A DNA stretch of 64,000 bases from Erythrophleum ivorense. Lineage: Eukaryota; Streptophyta; Magnoliopsida; Fabales; Fabaceae. Made by a program: the position numbers and the translations under genes. Of this stretch, positions 11,895-23,199 are shown piece by piece. The first letter of the stretch is position 1. The number at the start of each line of letters is the position of its first letter. Where the stretch lies: contig JAIUCV010001099.1 in the NCBI GenBank assembly GCA_026724425.1, positions 1 to 64,000 of the forward strand, given 5' to 3'. The notes beneath the pieces were generated by a model, which saw only the letters and a program-made list of their open reading frames with translations, did no database searches and had not been told where the DNA came from.

Positions 11895-14800
11895 CGTAAT
11901 ACCTTAACTTCCTAGCTTTTACATTTTATCACAAATGCTTATCTTAAAATAATTACATGAAAATAACACTTTTTGGTAGTAGGAAATTGTGTAATTAAGA
12001 GCCCATTTACATCATTCTTGGCTTTAGGGACCATGTGGACTTACAAATTTCATTTTCCATCCATAACATACCCATTCATATCAGAAATATCACAATTTAT
12101 CTCAAGAATCTTGGATTTTGAACCATATTTCACAAAACCATAATTTTGCTCTCGGATTGTTGTACTAGTTTTTTGATATGAACTTTGAAAATTCATAACT
12201 AATTCTAAAAAAATAAAAATCATGCATATAATAGCTTTTCTAAAAATATTTGGATGTTAACTAATGAACAAAAATAATTCCAAACCAAGAAAATAGCATT
12301 TAGTCCATGAAAAACAATAGAACAATACATCAGTTCTGCTCTTGGATAGCTATAGGTCTTGGAACTTTAAAAATTTGTTTCTTTCTTTCTACAAAGCTCT
12401 AAATGCAATGCTCCCAGTGGCTATGGAAAGCTTATGGTATCTAGTTTATGTCTGTAAAATTTCATAATCATTGGACTTCATTTGACCCATGAGTGACATA
12501 GGAAATGAAATTGACTATATGAATAGTACCTTTGAATATTCTGTATAATTTGGCCAACTTTGAAAACTCATAATAAATCCTCTAGAGCTCTAATTTAGGT
12601 GCTCTTTAGCTTTGTGAAAAGCTATAAATGAGACCTATTTTTTGGCCAAATTTTATGCAACAACTCATCCATTTGATCAGACTTTGGTTTAGCTTAAGAA
12701 ATAGTCAAAAATGAAGTTTATAAAGGGTTCAACATACACCAAATGACTTTCTCATCTTTTCACAACCACTTGAGTATGTTTAAAAGTATAACTACAGCCT
12801 ATAGAAGTATACCAAATGGTTTAAATCATTAGGGAGCTCCTTATCACCTTACCACTTGAATTTATACACATGCATATCTTAGCATATGGGTGGCAAAGTC
12901 TCACATATTCATTCATTTGACTTCAAAATGGGTACATACATCATATTTACATACATTTGAACATGTTCAAAGGTCTACATCACATATATAACATAAGGTT
13001 ACAAATTTTGACATCAAAAGGCCATCAAAATACCTAATATTATACTTTATTGTCAAAGTCTTGATCTTCAAGATGTTTGGCCTCTATTTCTTGGTCCACT
13101 TGGCTCACCAAGATGTGTTTAAATATATGTGGGGGAAGAGTGAGATTCCAAAAATCTTAATAGTTCTTTACCTTTTCAAATATACATAAGTGTGCATTTA
13201 TATGTCAAAGAATGCATGCATGCTATATAAGCTACTAATGAACATAAATAAATTATTTTCCTTGTCATATAAATGTATACATGGCAAACATAGGCTTTCA
13301 AGGGTATTGGTCTAGCCTCACCCAATTTCTTTGGGACTCTTAGATTTACCTCACCCACTTTCAAGGGAATTTTAACTTAATCTCACTCTTCTTGAAACTT
13401 TTGACATTATCTCACCTATCCCTATAGACTTTTGGCTCATTCTCACCCATGCTAAAGGACTTTTGGCATAACCATACCCATGCAAGCCACTTTGCATTTA
13501 AACAACATTTCAAGAAGCATAATGGTACCATAACATGTAAACAATAGCTAAAATCATATTTGATAGTTCAAACATACACATAAGTATTCAAAGACAAGTA
13601 AATATCCAAGCAATGCATGTGAGAAAGATAAGAGAGTTACCTTAAAGTAAGAAAACAAGCTTTTCTCTTTATTATTTCTTTCCCTTTTTGGCCAAACACA
13701 TACAACTAGCTGGGGCCTGATTATCTTGGCCTAGATACATCAAATGAGACATGATTCAATCCTTGGAACAAGCTCTATCTTTATAGAAACTCTATGCATG
13801 CCTACTTGCTCATATGATTCCATTATGGTTCCATTTAAGACACAATGAAGTAACCTTTAAGATTTATGATCTTGGCTCCTATTTTTCATTCAATCCAAGT
13901 CTCTTAACTCCATTTAGACTTCTTAGAGCTATCACAATTTCAATTCAAGAAGCCTCGATACATGTTACTTTTTTATGTCTTAAAATGGATCATAAACCTT
14001 CATCTCACAAACCATGTTCCAATGCTTTCTTTGATGTTTACTAATCATATCTAGTCCCTTTTCTTAACTTAGAACTAATTAAAACTCTCCTTAAGAGCTT
14101 AGAGTGGTCTTGGCCGAGACATGCATATGGTTATGGACCTATGGAGTTTTGCAAGTTTTCTTTAGGGAATTGGCACATGTGAGACTTGTTAAGTGTCTTA
14201 GGAACTCATACACACTCTCAGACAACTTAAACTACCACTAAGAAACTTCATATTTGTCAAGGTGCAACTAAATCCCTAGATTCCACAACTTAATTTCTAA
14301 GGATTCTTATTCAATTCCAATTGCATATTTTTAATTCCTACACTCTAGAACCCTTGTTCCTTGCTTAGTTTTGGTTAGAACTCAATCCCTCCTAGGTGGT
14401 CTTTAGTTGGCCGAAACTCTCCTTATGGAGAACAAGCAAAAGGAAGCAAGAAAGTCTTTAGTTCTTACCTTGGTTTTAAGCCTTTTTAAAAGCTCTTTCC
14501 CTTACTTCTATCTTCTCCTTTAAACTTTGACTTTCTCCTACTGAACCAATCCTAAAACAATCCTAAAGCAAAAATTAAAATTATTGGAAAAGAGAAGAGA
14601 AGGAGGAGAACAAGATTAGTGAAGGAATGAGCATGAAAAACCATAGTTTTCTTACCTTTTTTGCCAAGCTTTTCTTCTTCTTCTTCCTCCCTTCTTGTGT
14701 GTCTCTCTTGGTTGAGTTCTCCTCTGATTTGGGATAGAACATAAGTCGATTAAGAATGAGGAGGAAGGAGGGCATGAGATATAAGAAGCATATATACTAA

Positions 14801-15329
14801 AAGGCCTTTTTTCTTAAATTCCTAATTTGTCCTCTTCTTGGTTCCTTCCATTTGGGTTCATTTTAACTCCTTTTTTAGAACTGTCTTTTCCATCATAAAA
14901 TTTAGATCTTCTAATTTATAAAATTTTTTTAGTTTCATCGAAATTAGATTTAAAACCTTTTTTAACGAACTAGTCAAAGTTCGAGTCAATTGACATTATA
15001 AAACGTAAACTAAAGAGGTTTAAACCATTCTAGGGATTCCTATAATTTTTAGGGCTTTTGAAAATCCCAGAAAACTTAATTTTTTTTATTTAAAGATCTC
15101 TCATTTAAGTTTTTAAAAGGGTACTCAAAATTATGAAAATAACACTCACTTTTATTAGATTTTATTTAGTTACTCCGACTTTGATTTTTGGGTATCTTAA
15201 GCCTTGTATCCTTATTTTTAATTTTTTAATTATTGTTCTAATTTTATTTGACCTCAAATCTTTTTATTTAGGAGACTTCCTTTTATAACTGGTCCATTTC
15301 TAATGTTTTTAAGAAAATTGGACATTACA
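11895..15329 (-). repeat. 3' LTR of the Tekay-type element (3,435 bp)
   Basis: On the minus strand it begins TGTAATGTCC directly after the polypurine tract and ends GGTATTACG at 11895; the 5' LTR copy ends GGTATTACA, so the terminal CA has become CG here. Positions 11895-12610 are a direct repeat of 24515-25228. It contains the AAAAGTCC minisatellite in reverse orientation at about 13290-13490. Confidence 0.9.
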
Positions 15330-15346
15330 ATTCTTCCCCCTTAAAT
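15330..15346 (-). other. Polypurine tract of the Tekay-type element
   Basis: The minus-strand sequence ATTTAAGGGGGAAGAAT lies directly against the TG start of the 3' LTR, as expected for the plus-strand DNA primer site. Confidence 0.85.
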
Positions 15347-15349
15347 AAA

Positions 15350-16760
15350 ATTTTGTCATCGAAATTTAAATATATACCTCATGGAAATAGCTTTGGATGC
15401 TTCTTTCTCATCTCCTCTTCCAGCTCTCAAGTAGCCTTCTCAGGAGATAACCCTTTCCAAATCACTTTCACTAGCAGTATCATCTTATTCCTTAATTACT
15501 TCAGTTTACCATTCACTATCCGATCTGGTGATACTATATAAGATAGATTGTCCTATAATTGCATATTCTCATATTCTATGATATGTGAGGGGTTGGGCTG
15601 GTACTTTTTAAGCTAAGATACATGGAAGACATTGTGTATTTGGTTCAGGTTTGGGGGAAGGGCAAGAAGTTTGTAGGCCACATGTCCAACTTTATCAAGA
15701 ATTTAGAACGGACCTATGTACTTTGAACTGAGCTTTCTAACCTTAATGGACCTATATATTCTCATGACTAGAGACACTCTAACAAAGACATGGTATCCAA
15801 CCTCAAACTCTAACAGCCTTCTTCTCTCATCTGCATAACTCTTTTGTTTACTCTATGTCATTGGAAGTTTCTTTCTGATGGTTTTTATCTACCTAGAGGT
15901 TTGGTCTACTAATTCTTGGCCTAAAAGGATCCTCTTTTCTAGCTCAACCCAACATACTAGAGACCTACACTTCCTCCCATACAGTGCCATCTGAATACTA
16001 GAATGATGACTATTATTGTAGGCGAACTCCACTAGAGGCAAACATGTATCCCAGTTACCCTTTAACTTTAAAACACAAGCCCTCAACATGTTTTCTAGGG
16101 TTTGGATGGTTCTTTTTGTTCGACCATCTATTTGAGGGTGATAGGTTATGTTGAACCTCAATCTATTTCCTAGGGCATCCTGTAATGATTTTTACAAATT
16201 TGAAGTGAATTTGAGATATCTATCTGATACTATGCTCCTATGTACACCATGTAATCTCACTATCTCCCTGATATACAACTGGGCTAGCTTATCTAGGGTG
16301 TATGTAGCTTTCATTGCTAGAAAATATACTAACTTAGTTAATCTAGCCTCTATCACTTATATTGCATCATGCCCCAATGATGTCCTGGGTGAGCTCATAA
16401 CAAAATTCATAGCTACGATATCCCATTTCCACTCATAGATGTCTAGGGACTGAAGTAACCCAGCTAGCTTCTAGTGTTCTATCTTAACCCTCTAACATAC
16501 TAGACATCAAGAGACAAACTCAACTATATCTATTTTCATTCCTGGCCACTAGAACATTTTCTTCATGTCATGATACATCTTGTTACTACCTGAATGAATG
16601 GTATATTTACTTTTGTGTGCCTCTTCTAGTATTCTTTCTTTTATCTTTGAATTTCTAGGTACATACAACCTATTCCTATACCATATTATTCCATCCTCAA
16701 ACAGATTGAAATCTGTTATGCTACCCTTGGACATTTGAGCTTTAATTCTATCTACATATT
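15350..16760 (-). pseudogene. Tekay-type integrase and chromodomain, inactivated
   Basis: The integrase would insert the element DNA into the host genome; the chromodomain would steer it to chromatin. On the minus strand, 16549-16734 carries the region before the zinc finger (WYRNRLYVP) and the HHCC-like segment follows. The catalytic core runs from about 16450 to 15890. The first catalytic Asp, normally in a MDF motif, reads MNF near 16405. The second is kept (SIVSD). The Glu, normally in a TERTIQ motif, reads TKRTIQ near 16110. The triad is therefore N-D-K. A chromodomain-like segment with LRNKMILLVKVIWK and EEEMRKKHP lies at about 15385-15540. At least seven in-frame stops interrupt the reading. 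Non-functional; the lineage comes from the chromodomain. Confidence 0.85.
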
Positions 16761-16829
16761 CATCTCCCTACTGGGCTTCTCTTAATTGGTTTCTCAAGTC
16801 ATTCTCTATTCGGGTTTCACTCATTAATA

Positions 16830-17706
16830 ATTTCTATGAATGCATCTGACATGAGAGATTCATATCCCTAAATCTCTCAATGAGTTCCTGCTCTCTTAAT
16901 ATCATATAGGCCTTGTATATGAATTTTCTACTTAGGGCATCTGCAATTACATTAGCCTTACCTGGATGGTATTTCAGAGTGAAATCATATTCTTTTAGAA
17001 ATTCTAACCATCTCCTCTGTCTCATATTTAACTCTTTTTGCTCAAACAAATACTTAAGACTTCTATGGTCACTATATATTTCTATGGCTGCTCCATATAG
17101 GTAGTGTCTTCATATTTTCAGAGTAAACACTATTGTTGCTACCTCTAGATCATGAGTGGGATAGTTTTCCTCATGTGGTTTCAATTGTCTAAAAGTATAA
17201 GCTACTATTCTACCTCCCTGCATAAGTATACATCCTAACCCCTTCTTTGAGGAGTCACTGTAGACTACAAAAGTCTCTCTAGGGTCAAGAAGCACTAAAA
17301 CTAGGGTTATGGTTAACCTATGCTTTAGTTCCTGAAAACTTTGCTCACATTTCTCATCCTACACAAATGACACATTTTTTCTAGTGAGCCTAGTTAGTGG
17401 CATTGCTATATGAGAAAAGCCCTGGATAAACCTCCTATAATAACCTGCTAAACCTAAAAAGCTTATAATCTCTGTCACTATCCTAGATCTCTCCCACTGA
17501 AGTATTGCCTCTACCTTATGGGGATCTACTGTGACCCTTGTTTGGGAGATCACATAGCCTAGGAATTGTATCTCAGTGAGCCAAAATTCACATATACTAA
17601 ATTTAGCATACAATTGCTTTTCTCTCAACATTTCTAAGGCTAACCTTAGATATTGTTCATACTCTTATCTATTCTTAGAATAGATAAAAATGTCATCTAT
17701 GAAGAT
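16830..17706 (-). pseudogene. Tekay-type RT C-terminal half and RNase H, inactivated
   Basis: The minus-strand reading starts with the RT catalytic motif FIDDIFIYSK at about 17670-17706, right at the edge of the inserted LTR. The connection segment follows (FLGYVIS, FLGLAGYYRRFI at 17359-17631), then RNase H (VVYSDSSKKGLGCILMQ at 17110-17295, and YHPGKANVIADALSR at 16834-17049). RT and RNase H would copy element RNA into DNA and remove the template. The other half of the RT is at 21944-22480. Frameshifts between the blocks and the 4.2-kb insertion leave it dead. Confidence 0.9.
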
Positions 17707-18059
17707 TGTGAACACCGTATTTTGTCCGGGCAAGTTCAAAAATAATAACAAAATCAAATTAACAAAAAAATACAAAAAGAAAAGAATCATTTAAAGGAAG
17801 TATGAGAGAAATTGCTAGGTCTAAATATGTTTTAAAAATAATGATAATATCAAGAATCAAATAGCCATTGAAATATTAAAATTTTGGAAAAAATAATAAT
17901 AAGAAAAAAGAATTAAAAAAAAGAGAGAAAATAAAAAGAATAATAAAAATAAAATAAAGAGAGAACCAAACAAATAATAATAATAATAAAAGGAAAAAAT
18001 TAAAAAAAATTACTTAATTAATTAAATTAAAAAAAAACAAAGAGCAAAAAATGAAAAGA

Positions 18060-18240
18060 GAGAAAAGCCCAATCCAAAATCAACCTTTAACCAAAATAAA
18101 TAAATAAAAAAGAAAAAGTACAAGCCTTTTTATCCAAAGGCCCGCTTCCCTTCTAAGCCCAATAATCTTTAGCCCTTCTAATCCAAGTAAACAAGCCCAT
18201 GTCCAGATCCATTGGAAACCCTACCCGGTTAACCCCTTTG
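18060..18240 (+). promoter_or_regulatory. CCCA (site II-like) and telo-box cluster in the Ogre-type LTR
   Basis: The block holds AGCCCAATCC (18066), AAGCCCAATA (18158), AAGCCCATG (18195) and a telo-box AAACCCTA (about 18218). This is the combination found in promoters of plant ribosomal and mitochondrial-protein genes. It lies just upstream of a GA-rich block that could be transcribed leader. Function is inferred only. Confidence 0.4.
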
Positions 18241-18900
18241 GTCCCCCCTCCATTCAGTCCTCTCTTGGGAGCAGACAGAAAACGCAGAGAGACGCTGAGT
18301 CACAAAAGGAAATGAGGCAGAAGGGGAGACGGGGACCACACACATAGATGCACAAAAACACCCACTGGAGGCATGATAAGATTCTAGTACGAAAGAAGCA
18401 GGGAGGAGGACGTTCTCGCTCGCGCACACCTACGGACAGACACAGAAAAAGGGAGAGGCTCACACACGAAAGGAAGGGGATTTTTCGAGGGCACAGGAAG
18501 AGGGGGGGAGCATCTGAAATAAAAAGAGCAGGAGGGAGCCCGAGACTAGGGGAGAACGAGAGAGGAAGCGAGGAATCGAGAGAGATCGAGGGAGAAAGGG
18601 TAGAAAGACAGACCGAAAAATTAAGCAAAGAAAAATGAGAGAGAGTCTGATAGACAGAAGGGGGATGCAAGATTGGGGATTCAGAAGCAAGAGGGACACG
18701 ATATTAGAGGCCGAAAGCGAGAGAAGGGTCGAGACAGAAGGAAGTAGAGAAGGAGATCGGGAGAGAAGATTTGGTTTTGAAGCGAAGGAGAAGAAGGGAT
18801 GCGAGAGTTGCAGAGAAGGAAGATTGAGGGGTAGAAGCGACTAATTTCTGATTTAGAGGAGAAGAGAATCGGGAGGAAGGCTAAGAAAGAGGCAAGCTAA
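18240..18900 (+). repeat. GA-rich purine-strand tract in the Ogre-type LTR
   Basis: This 660-bp plus-strand stretch is rich in G and A (AGAGAGA, GGGGGAG, GAAGGAG). Open frames on both strands here are composition artefacts. It ends near CCCAGGAG/GTAACC, which looks like a splice donor (GT at 18910). Confidence 0.6.
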
Positions 18901-20579
18901 GCCCAGGAGGTAACCTGCGCACTTTTTAGCTAGTTATCGGAATTCCTTGACTTTGATTCCTCATTATGGGTATTGATGTATGGCTAGAATACTCTATAGT
19001 TTGAATCTGATTAGTTTACTTCTGCTGCTATGGGTTACTTAATTTTTTTTTAGTTCTTGCATTTCTTTTTTTGTGTTGGTATGGGAATATTACTTCTGTT
19101 GCATCTCCATCTATGATTAAGTTCACTGCTATTGTTAAGGGTTATTTGGTTTATAATTTCTGTGCTTTCTCATCATCCCTGTTCCCATTCGATTAGTGTG
19201 TGAGTACTATTTCTGATTGCTTAAGATCTGGGTTTAGGTTTTAGTTAATGACTTCAGAGGTTGTTTTCCTTTTCATTGTTGGATTTTAATTATGGCTGTT
19301 CTGAATTTGTACTTTAGAAGCGTGGTTTGGATGGATTCCATCAAGGGTTTTGTGGGAATGTGGAACATGATTTAGGGTTTGAATGTTTCATGATATTACC
19401 CAAAATTGTGTTGTTACATCTGTGTTACAAGCCACGAATGGGGATCTGGGATTCTAGACTTGATAATGGCTTGTGCTCTTTATTTTGCTAAAATTGAAGG
19501 GATTAGGATCACGAAAGTGTTAATATGTGAATGTGTGTTAGAGGTTAATATATTCGATGAGGCCTGATCTTGGATTGATAATTGGGTGATTATTGAACCC
19601 TGATTAAGTGATTCGTTGCTAAGGGCTTTAAATGTTGAACACGTTACTTAATTGGTCTTTGCACTTCTGTTTGGCAAAAATTTGCACTTCTGTTTTGGTA
19701 AAAATTTGAATCCAACATAGCTTGCATTAAACTGAAAATATATAGGAATGTGAGTGAATTTCACTGAAAAGACATACTTAGTACAAAAGCTGTAAGATGG
19801 TTTAGGGAGTCTAATTCTGGTTGATGGATTGTTGTATGATTATTCAGCTGGTTTTGTCAATAAAGCATGATAATGGGTTCTTGTTTTGTATAACCCTCTG
19901 GAATTCTAAATTAAAACAAGAACAAAATGATGGAGTCTCTTAGACCAGTAATTAATTTTTTTTTTTTGGGCAGAAGCACTTCATACAATCATAAGAGTTT
20001 TTAGAAATCCCCTTCTACGCACTCTTTTTTTTTTTAGGGGTTTTTCTGTTTAATGATTTGCCTATGCACTGCAGATGAGATACAAAATGTGCTTCGAATG
20101 ACCCTATTGCTTGTACAAAATCACACACAATCACTATTTATCATGGTTTGTAAAATACTTTCAATTTTTATTATTTTATTTCTTTTTCTTCAATAAAATT
20201 ATTGTGTGGGATCTTGCATCTCCTCATACGCAAAGGAATGAATCCTAGTGCCATGTGTTACAATAAGTCTCCTTGGTACTCAGTGGCTTTATTTATTATT
20301 TATTTTATTTATTTATCTATGGATAAGTTTGGGGTTCCAATGACCCTATCTAAACAATTTTGTCTAAAAAAAAAAGAGAAAGAAGCAAATGAAGTTTAAA
20401 ATAGGCATATATATATATATATATGGTTCTCCCTTAGAAGAATTAAAAAAAAAACCAAAAAGAAAACAAAGAAATCTTGTTCAACAATTGGTTATTAATT
20501 TACAAAAAAAGGGGTCTAAGGTTTCTCTCAGAAATAATGAGCTAGAGTTTCAAAAATTATCCCTTTGGAAAAAGAAGAA

Positions 20580-21360
20580 TATGATAAAAAATAAACTATA
20601 CATGAAAGAAAAGAAACTAACAAAAAATAGAAACTAGGAGAAAAGAAATAAGCAAAGTTTTCATACTTATGCAAATTTAGAAAATTGAAAGTATAAGAAA
20701 AAGTGAGGAAGGTAAAAATATAAAAAATCAAAAATAAAAATAATGAAAATCAAAAGATCAAAGTGAAAGAAGAAAAAATAATAAAAAAATAAAAAAATGA
20801 AAAAAGAATACACAAAAACAAAAAAAATAATACAAAAACCCACAAAAAAATAATAAAACAAAACAAAATAATAAATAAGGAAAAGAGAAAGAATGAAAAA
20901 AATGAAAGGAAAAACAGTAAAAAAATGAAAAACAAAAACACAAAAACAAAAATAAAAAAACTCAAAAATAAAACAAAACAAAACAATAATAAAAAGAGAA
21001 ACAAAAAAAAAAACAAAACAGAAACAAAACAAAGGAAAAAATGAAACAAAATAAAAAAGACCTAGCAAGAGAAAATAAAAAAAAACAAAGGACGATAAAA
21101 AGAAAAGAGAAAAAAAAATTGAAAGTATAAAAAAGAAGTAAAATTACATTTACTTTTAGCAAATTAAAACACATTAATTAATTTCAAAATTGTTTTATTT
21201 GTTAAAAGAAAAAGTAATTTTTATCTTCTTGTCTTTTCAAAAAAACAAAATAAAACAAAAACAAAAACAAAACAAAATAAAATCAATCCAAAATTAAAAA
21301 AAAAAAAAACAAAATCAATCCAAAATTTTAAAAAAACAAAAACAAAACAAAACATCAACC
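20580..21360 (+). repeat. Strand-asymmetric A-rich low-complexity tract
   Basis: Almost 800 bp of AAAAC/AAAAT/AAAAG words with very few T or C on the plus strand. The Phe-rich minus-strand open frames here are an artefact of this composition, not genes. Confidence 0.85.
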
Positions 21361-21943
21361 AAATTCAACCTCAGTCGAACTACGTGGACTTTGATCCCTT
21401 CCATAGGGTATGTAGGCTCTAGACTTTTATTCTAAGTCAAATCCGCTTTTGTAAATAAAATATTTTCTTTCAATTTCATTTTTTTCCTTTTTATTTTAAT
21501 TCTTGAATTTCTTTCTGTTTTATTTTATTACTGATTTTCTTTTTTTTTATTTCTAGCTTTATTTCCTTTAATTTCTTTATTTCTTGTTTTACATGTGATT
21601 TGTTAGGGAGAATTAAAATAGAATTAAGGTCATTTTATTTTTTGCACAACTAACTTAGGGTAATCGTTCTTAGTAACGAGTGTAGTGGGGTGCCTAACAC
21701 CTTCCCTACTCACAATCGACTCCCAGATCCTGTTTTTGGTTTGCAGACCATTTTTTCAAACAAAAAAGGTTTTTCCAAATTTTTATCTTTTAAAAAAATA
21801 TAAAAAGTTTGGTGGCGACTCCTGAACCTATTTCATCTTATTTCAATTTTAAGTTTCATTTTTCGATTTCATTGAGAAAATCGAATTTTTCCTTTTATTT
21901 GATTATGGCGCCACGCGGTCGCATTTTTGGGTGTGACAAAGAT

Positions 21944-22480
21944 AACCATAAATCTGTCTAAATATGGCCTATACATTCTATTCATGTAATCTATAAATAT
22001 GTCAAGTGCATTTGTCAACTCGAAGGGCATAACTAAAAACCCATAATGCCCATATCTGGTTCTAAATGTTGTCTTAGGAATATCCTCAGTTTTAATTTTA
22101 AGCTGATGATATCCTAACCTGAGGTTAATCTTAGAAAACACTAATGCTCCTACTAGCTGATCTAAGAGGTCATATATCCTATGAAAATGGTACTTATTCT
22201 TAATGGTAATTTTATTGAGTTTCTTATAATCTATATATAGTCTAAAGCTCTTGTCTTTCTTCTTTATGAATAAGACTAGAACTCCTCACAGTGAAATACT
22301 GGGTCTAATGAAACCCTTTTCTAAGAGCTCTTTTATTTGTTTCTTTAGTTCTGCTAGCTCAATAGAACCCATCCTATACAGGGCCTTATACACAGACCTG
22401 TGTCAGGTACAATATCTATAGCAAAATCTACTTCGCTATTCGGGGGTAGTCTGCTAATTTCTTTAAGAAAAGCCTTTGAG
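21944..22480 (-). pseudogene. Tekay-type RT N-terminal half, inactivated
   Basis: This minus-strand reading holds RT fingers and palm: RLYIDYKKLN, then FSKINLRLGYHQLKIK, then TTFRTRYGHYGFLVMPFEL and YLDRFMVI. The last runs into the Ogre-type LTR at 21938, and the next conserved residues (FIDD) resume at 17706. A family RT has G in MPFGLTNAP where this copy has E and D (MPFELTNALD). Stops occur in the upstream part near 22290. It would have been the catalytic polymerase; it is split and dead. Confidence 0.9.
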
Positions 22481-22499
22481 AACTCTCTCACTACAGGGA

Positions 22500-23160
22500 T
22501 CTCATCTATACCTTTTTTTACCTTAGCTTGTACTAAAAAAAACCAAAAACCCCTGACAACTATACTCTAAAGACCTCTCAGCTTGGAAGGTGGTTATAAA
22601 AGCTAGCTTAATCCTGATACTAAGCACAGTTCCACATTCAAAGTGATACATATGTGATAACAGTCAAGTATGACATTGTTTGCAAACATCCAATTCATTC
22701 TAATAATCCGATCAATATTAATCAAAGGCATGCATATTAGGTCAAGTGTGGTAAAACAAGGATTAAATTGGACTACACAATTCAAACAAGTATGGGATTA
22801 ATCCTGATACTAAGCACAGTTCCACATTCAAAGTGATACATCTGTGATAACAGTCAAGTATGACATTGTTTGCAAACATCCAATTCATTCTAATAATCTG
22901 ATCAATATTAATCAAAGGCATGCATATTAGGTCAAGTGTGGTAAAACAATGATTAAATTGGACTACACAATTCAAACAAGTATGGGAGGTAATAGCTCGA
23001 TTTCCTGTAGAAGAGGATACATGTAAATCATATGGTAAAGCATGTATACTTAGACCCAACCTCCTAGTACAGTCATAAGATATAAAAGAATGACTAGCAC
23101 CCAAATCAAATAAAGCATTTACAGAATAATCGTTAATCTTAATAGCACCTTGAATCAGAC
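22500..23160 (-). pseudogene. Tekay-type aspartic protease region, inactivated
   Basis: The retroviral-type protease would cut the polyprotein. The active-site region reads FDLGASHSFIS (minus strand, near 23075-23112), where a DTGA/DSGA motif is expected, so the Thr/Ser after the catalytic Asp is replaced. The flap and following segment (RAITSHTCLNCVVQF) follow. The C-terminal part is disrupted by a 190-bp tandem duplication at 22611-22987. Between it and the RT the frame is lost. Confidence 0.8.
22611..22987. repeat. 190-bp tandem duplication inside the protease
   Basis: Positions 22611-22797 are repeated at 22801-22987 with about three base differences that I can see (for example ACATATGTG versus ACATCTGTG). 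Both copies translate to the same peptide on the minus strand. The duplication is far younger than the rest of the element. Confidence 0.95.
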
Positions 23161-23199
23161 TCGGGGATTTGCTAGCCTCTTGCTATATCAGGGCGAAAA

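Larger units (their letters stand above)
17707..21938 (+). mobile_element. Solo LTR of Tat/Ogre type (4,232 bp), target-site duplication AAGAT
   Basis: It begins TGTGAACACC and ends GGGTGTGACA, and is flanked by a perfect AAGAT duplication at 17702-17706 and 21939-21943. The 3' end has the Tat/Ogre LTR signature from memory of that lineage: GGGGTGCCTAACACCTTCCC near 21689, GGTGGCGACTCC near 21813, and CGCCACGCGGTCGCATTTTT just before the end. LTRs of several kb are normal for Ogre-like elements. No second LTR, primer site or polyprotein is present, so it is solo. It contains a promoter-like block (18060-18240), a GA-rich tract (18240-18900) and an A-rich tract (20580-21360). It interrupts the RT gene between the conserved hydrophobic strand and the FIDD catalytic motif. 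Confidence 0.92.

Noticed and set aside
18229..18844. Overlapping open frames of 66-138 codons on both strands, rich in Ser/Leu or Arg/Glu
   Set aside because: They lie in a GA-rich strand-biased tract inside a solo LTR. The composition alone keeps stops rare; no domain is visible.
20528..21174. Several Phe-rich minus frames up to 133 codons that look like membrane proteins
   Set aside because: They are the complement of an A-rich low-complexity tract; TTT/TTC runs mimic hydrophobic segments.
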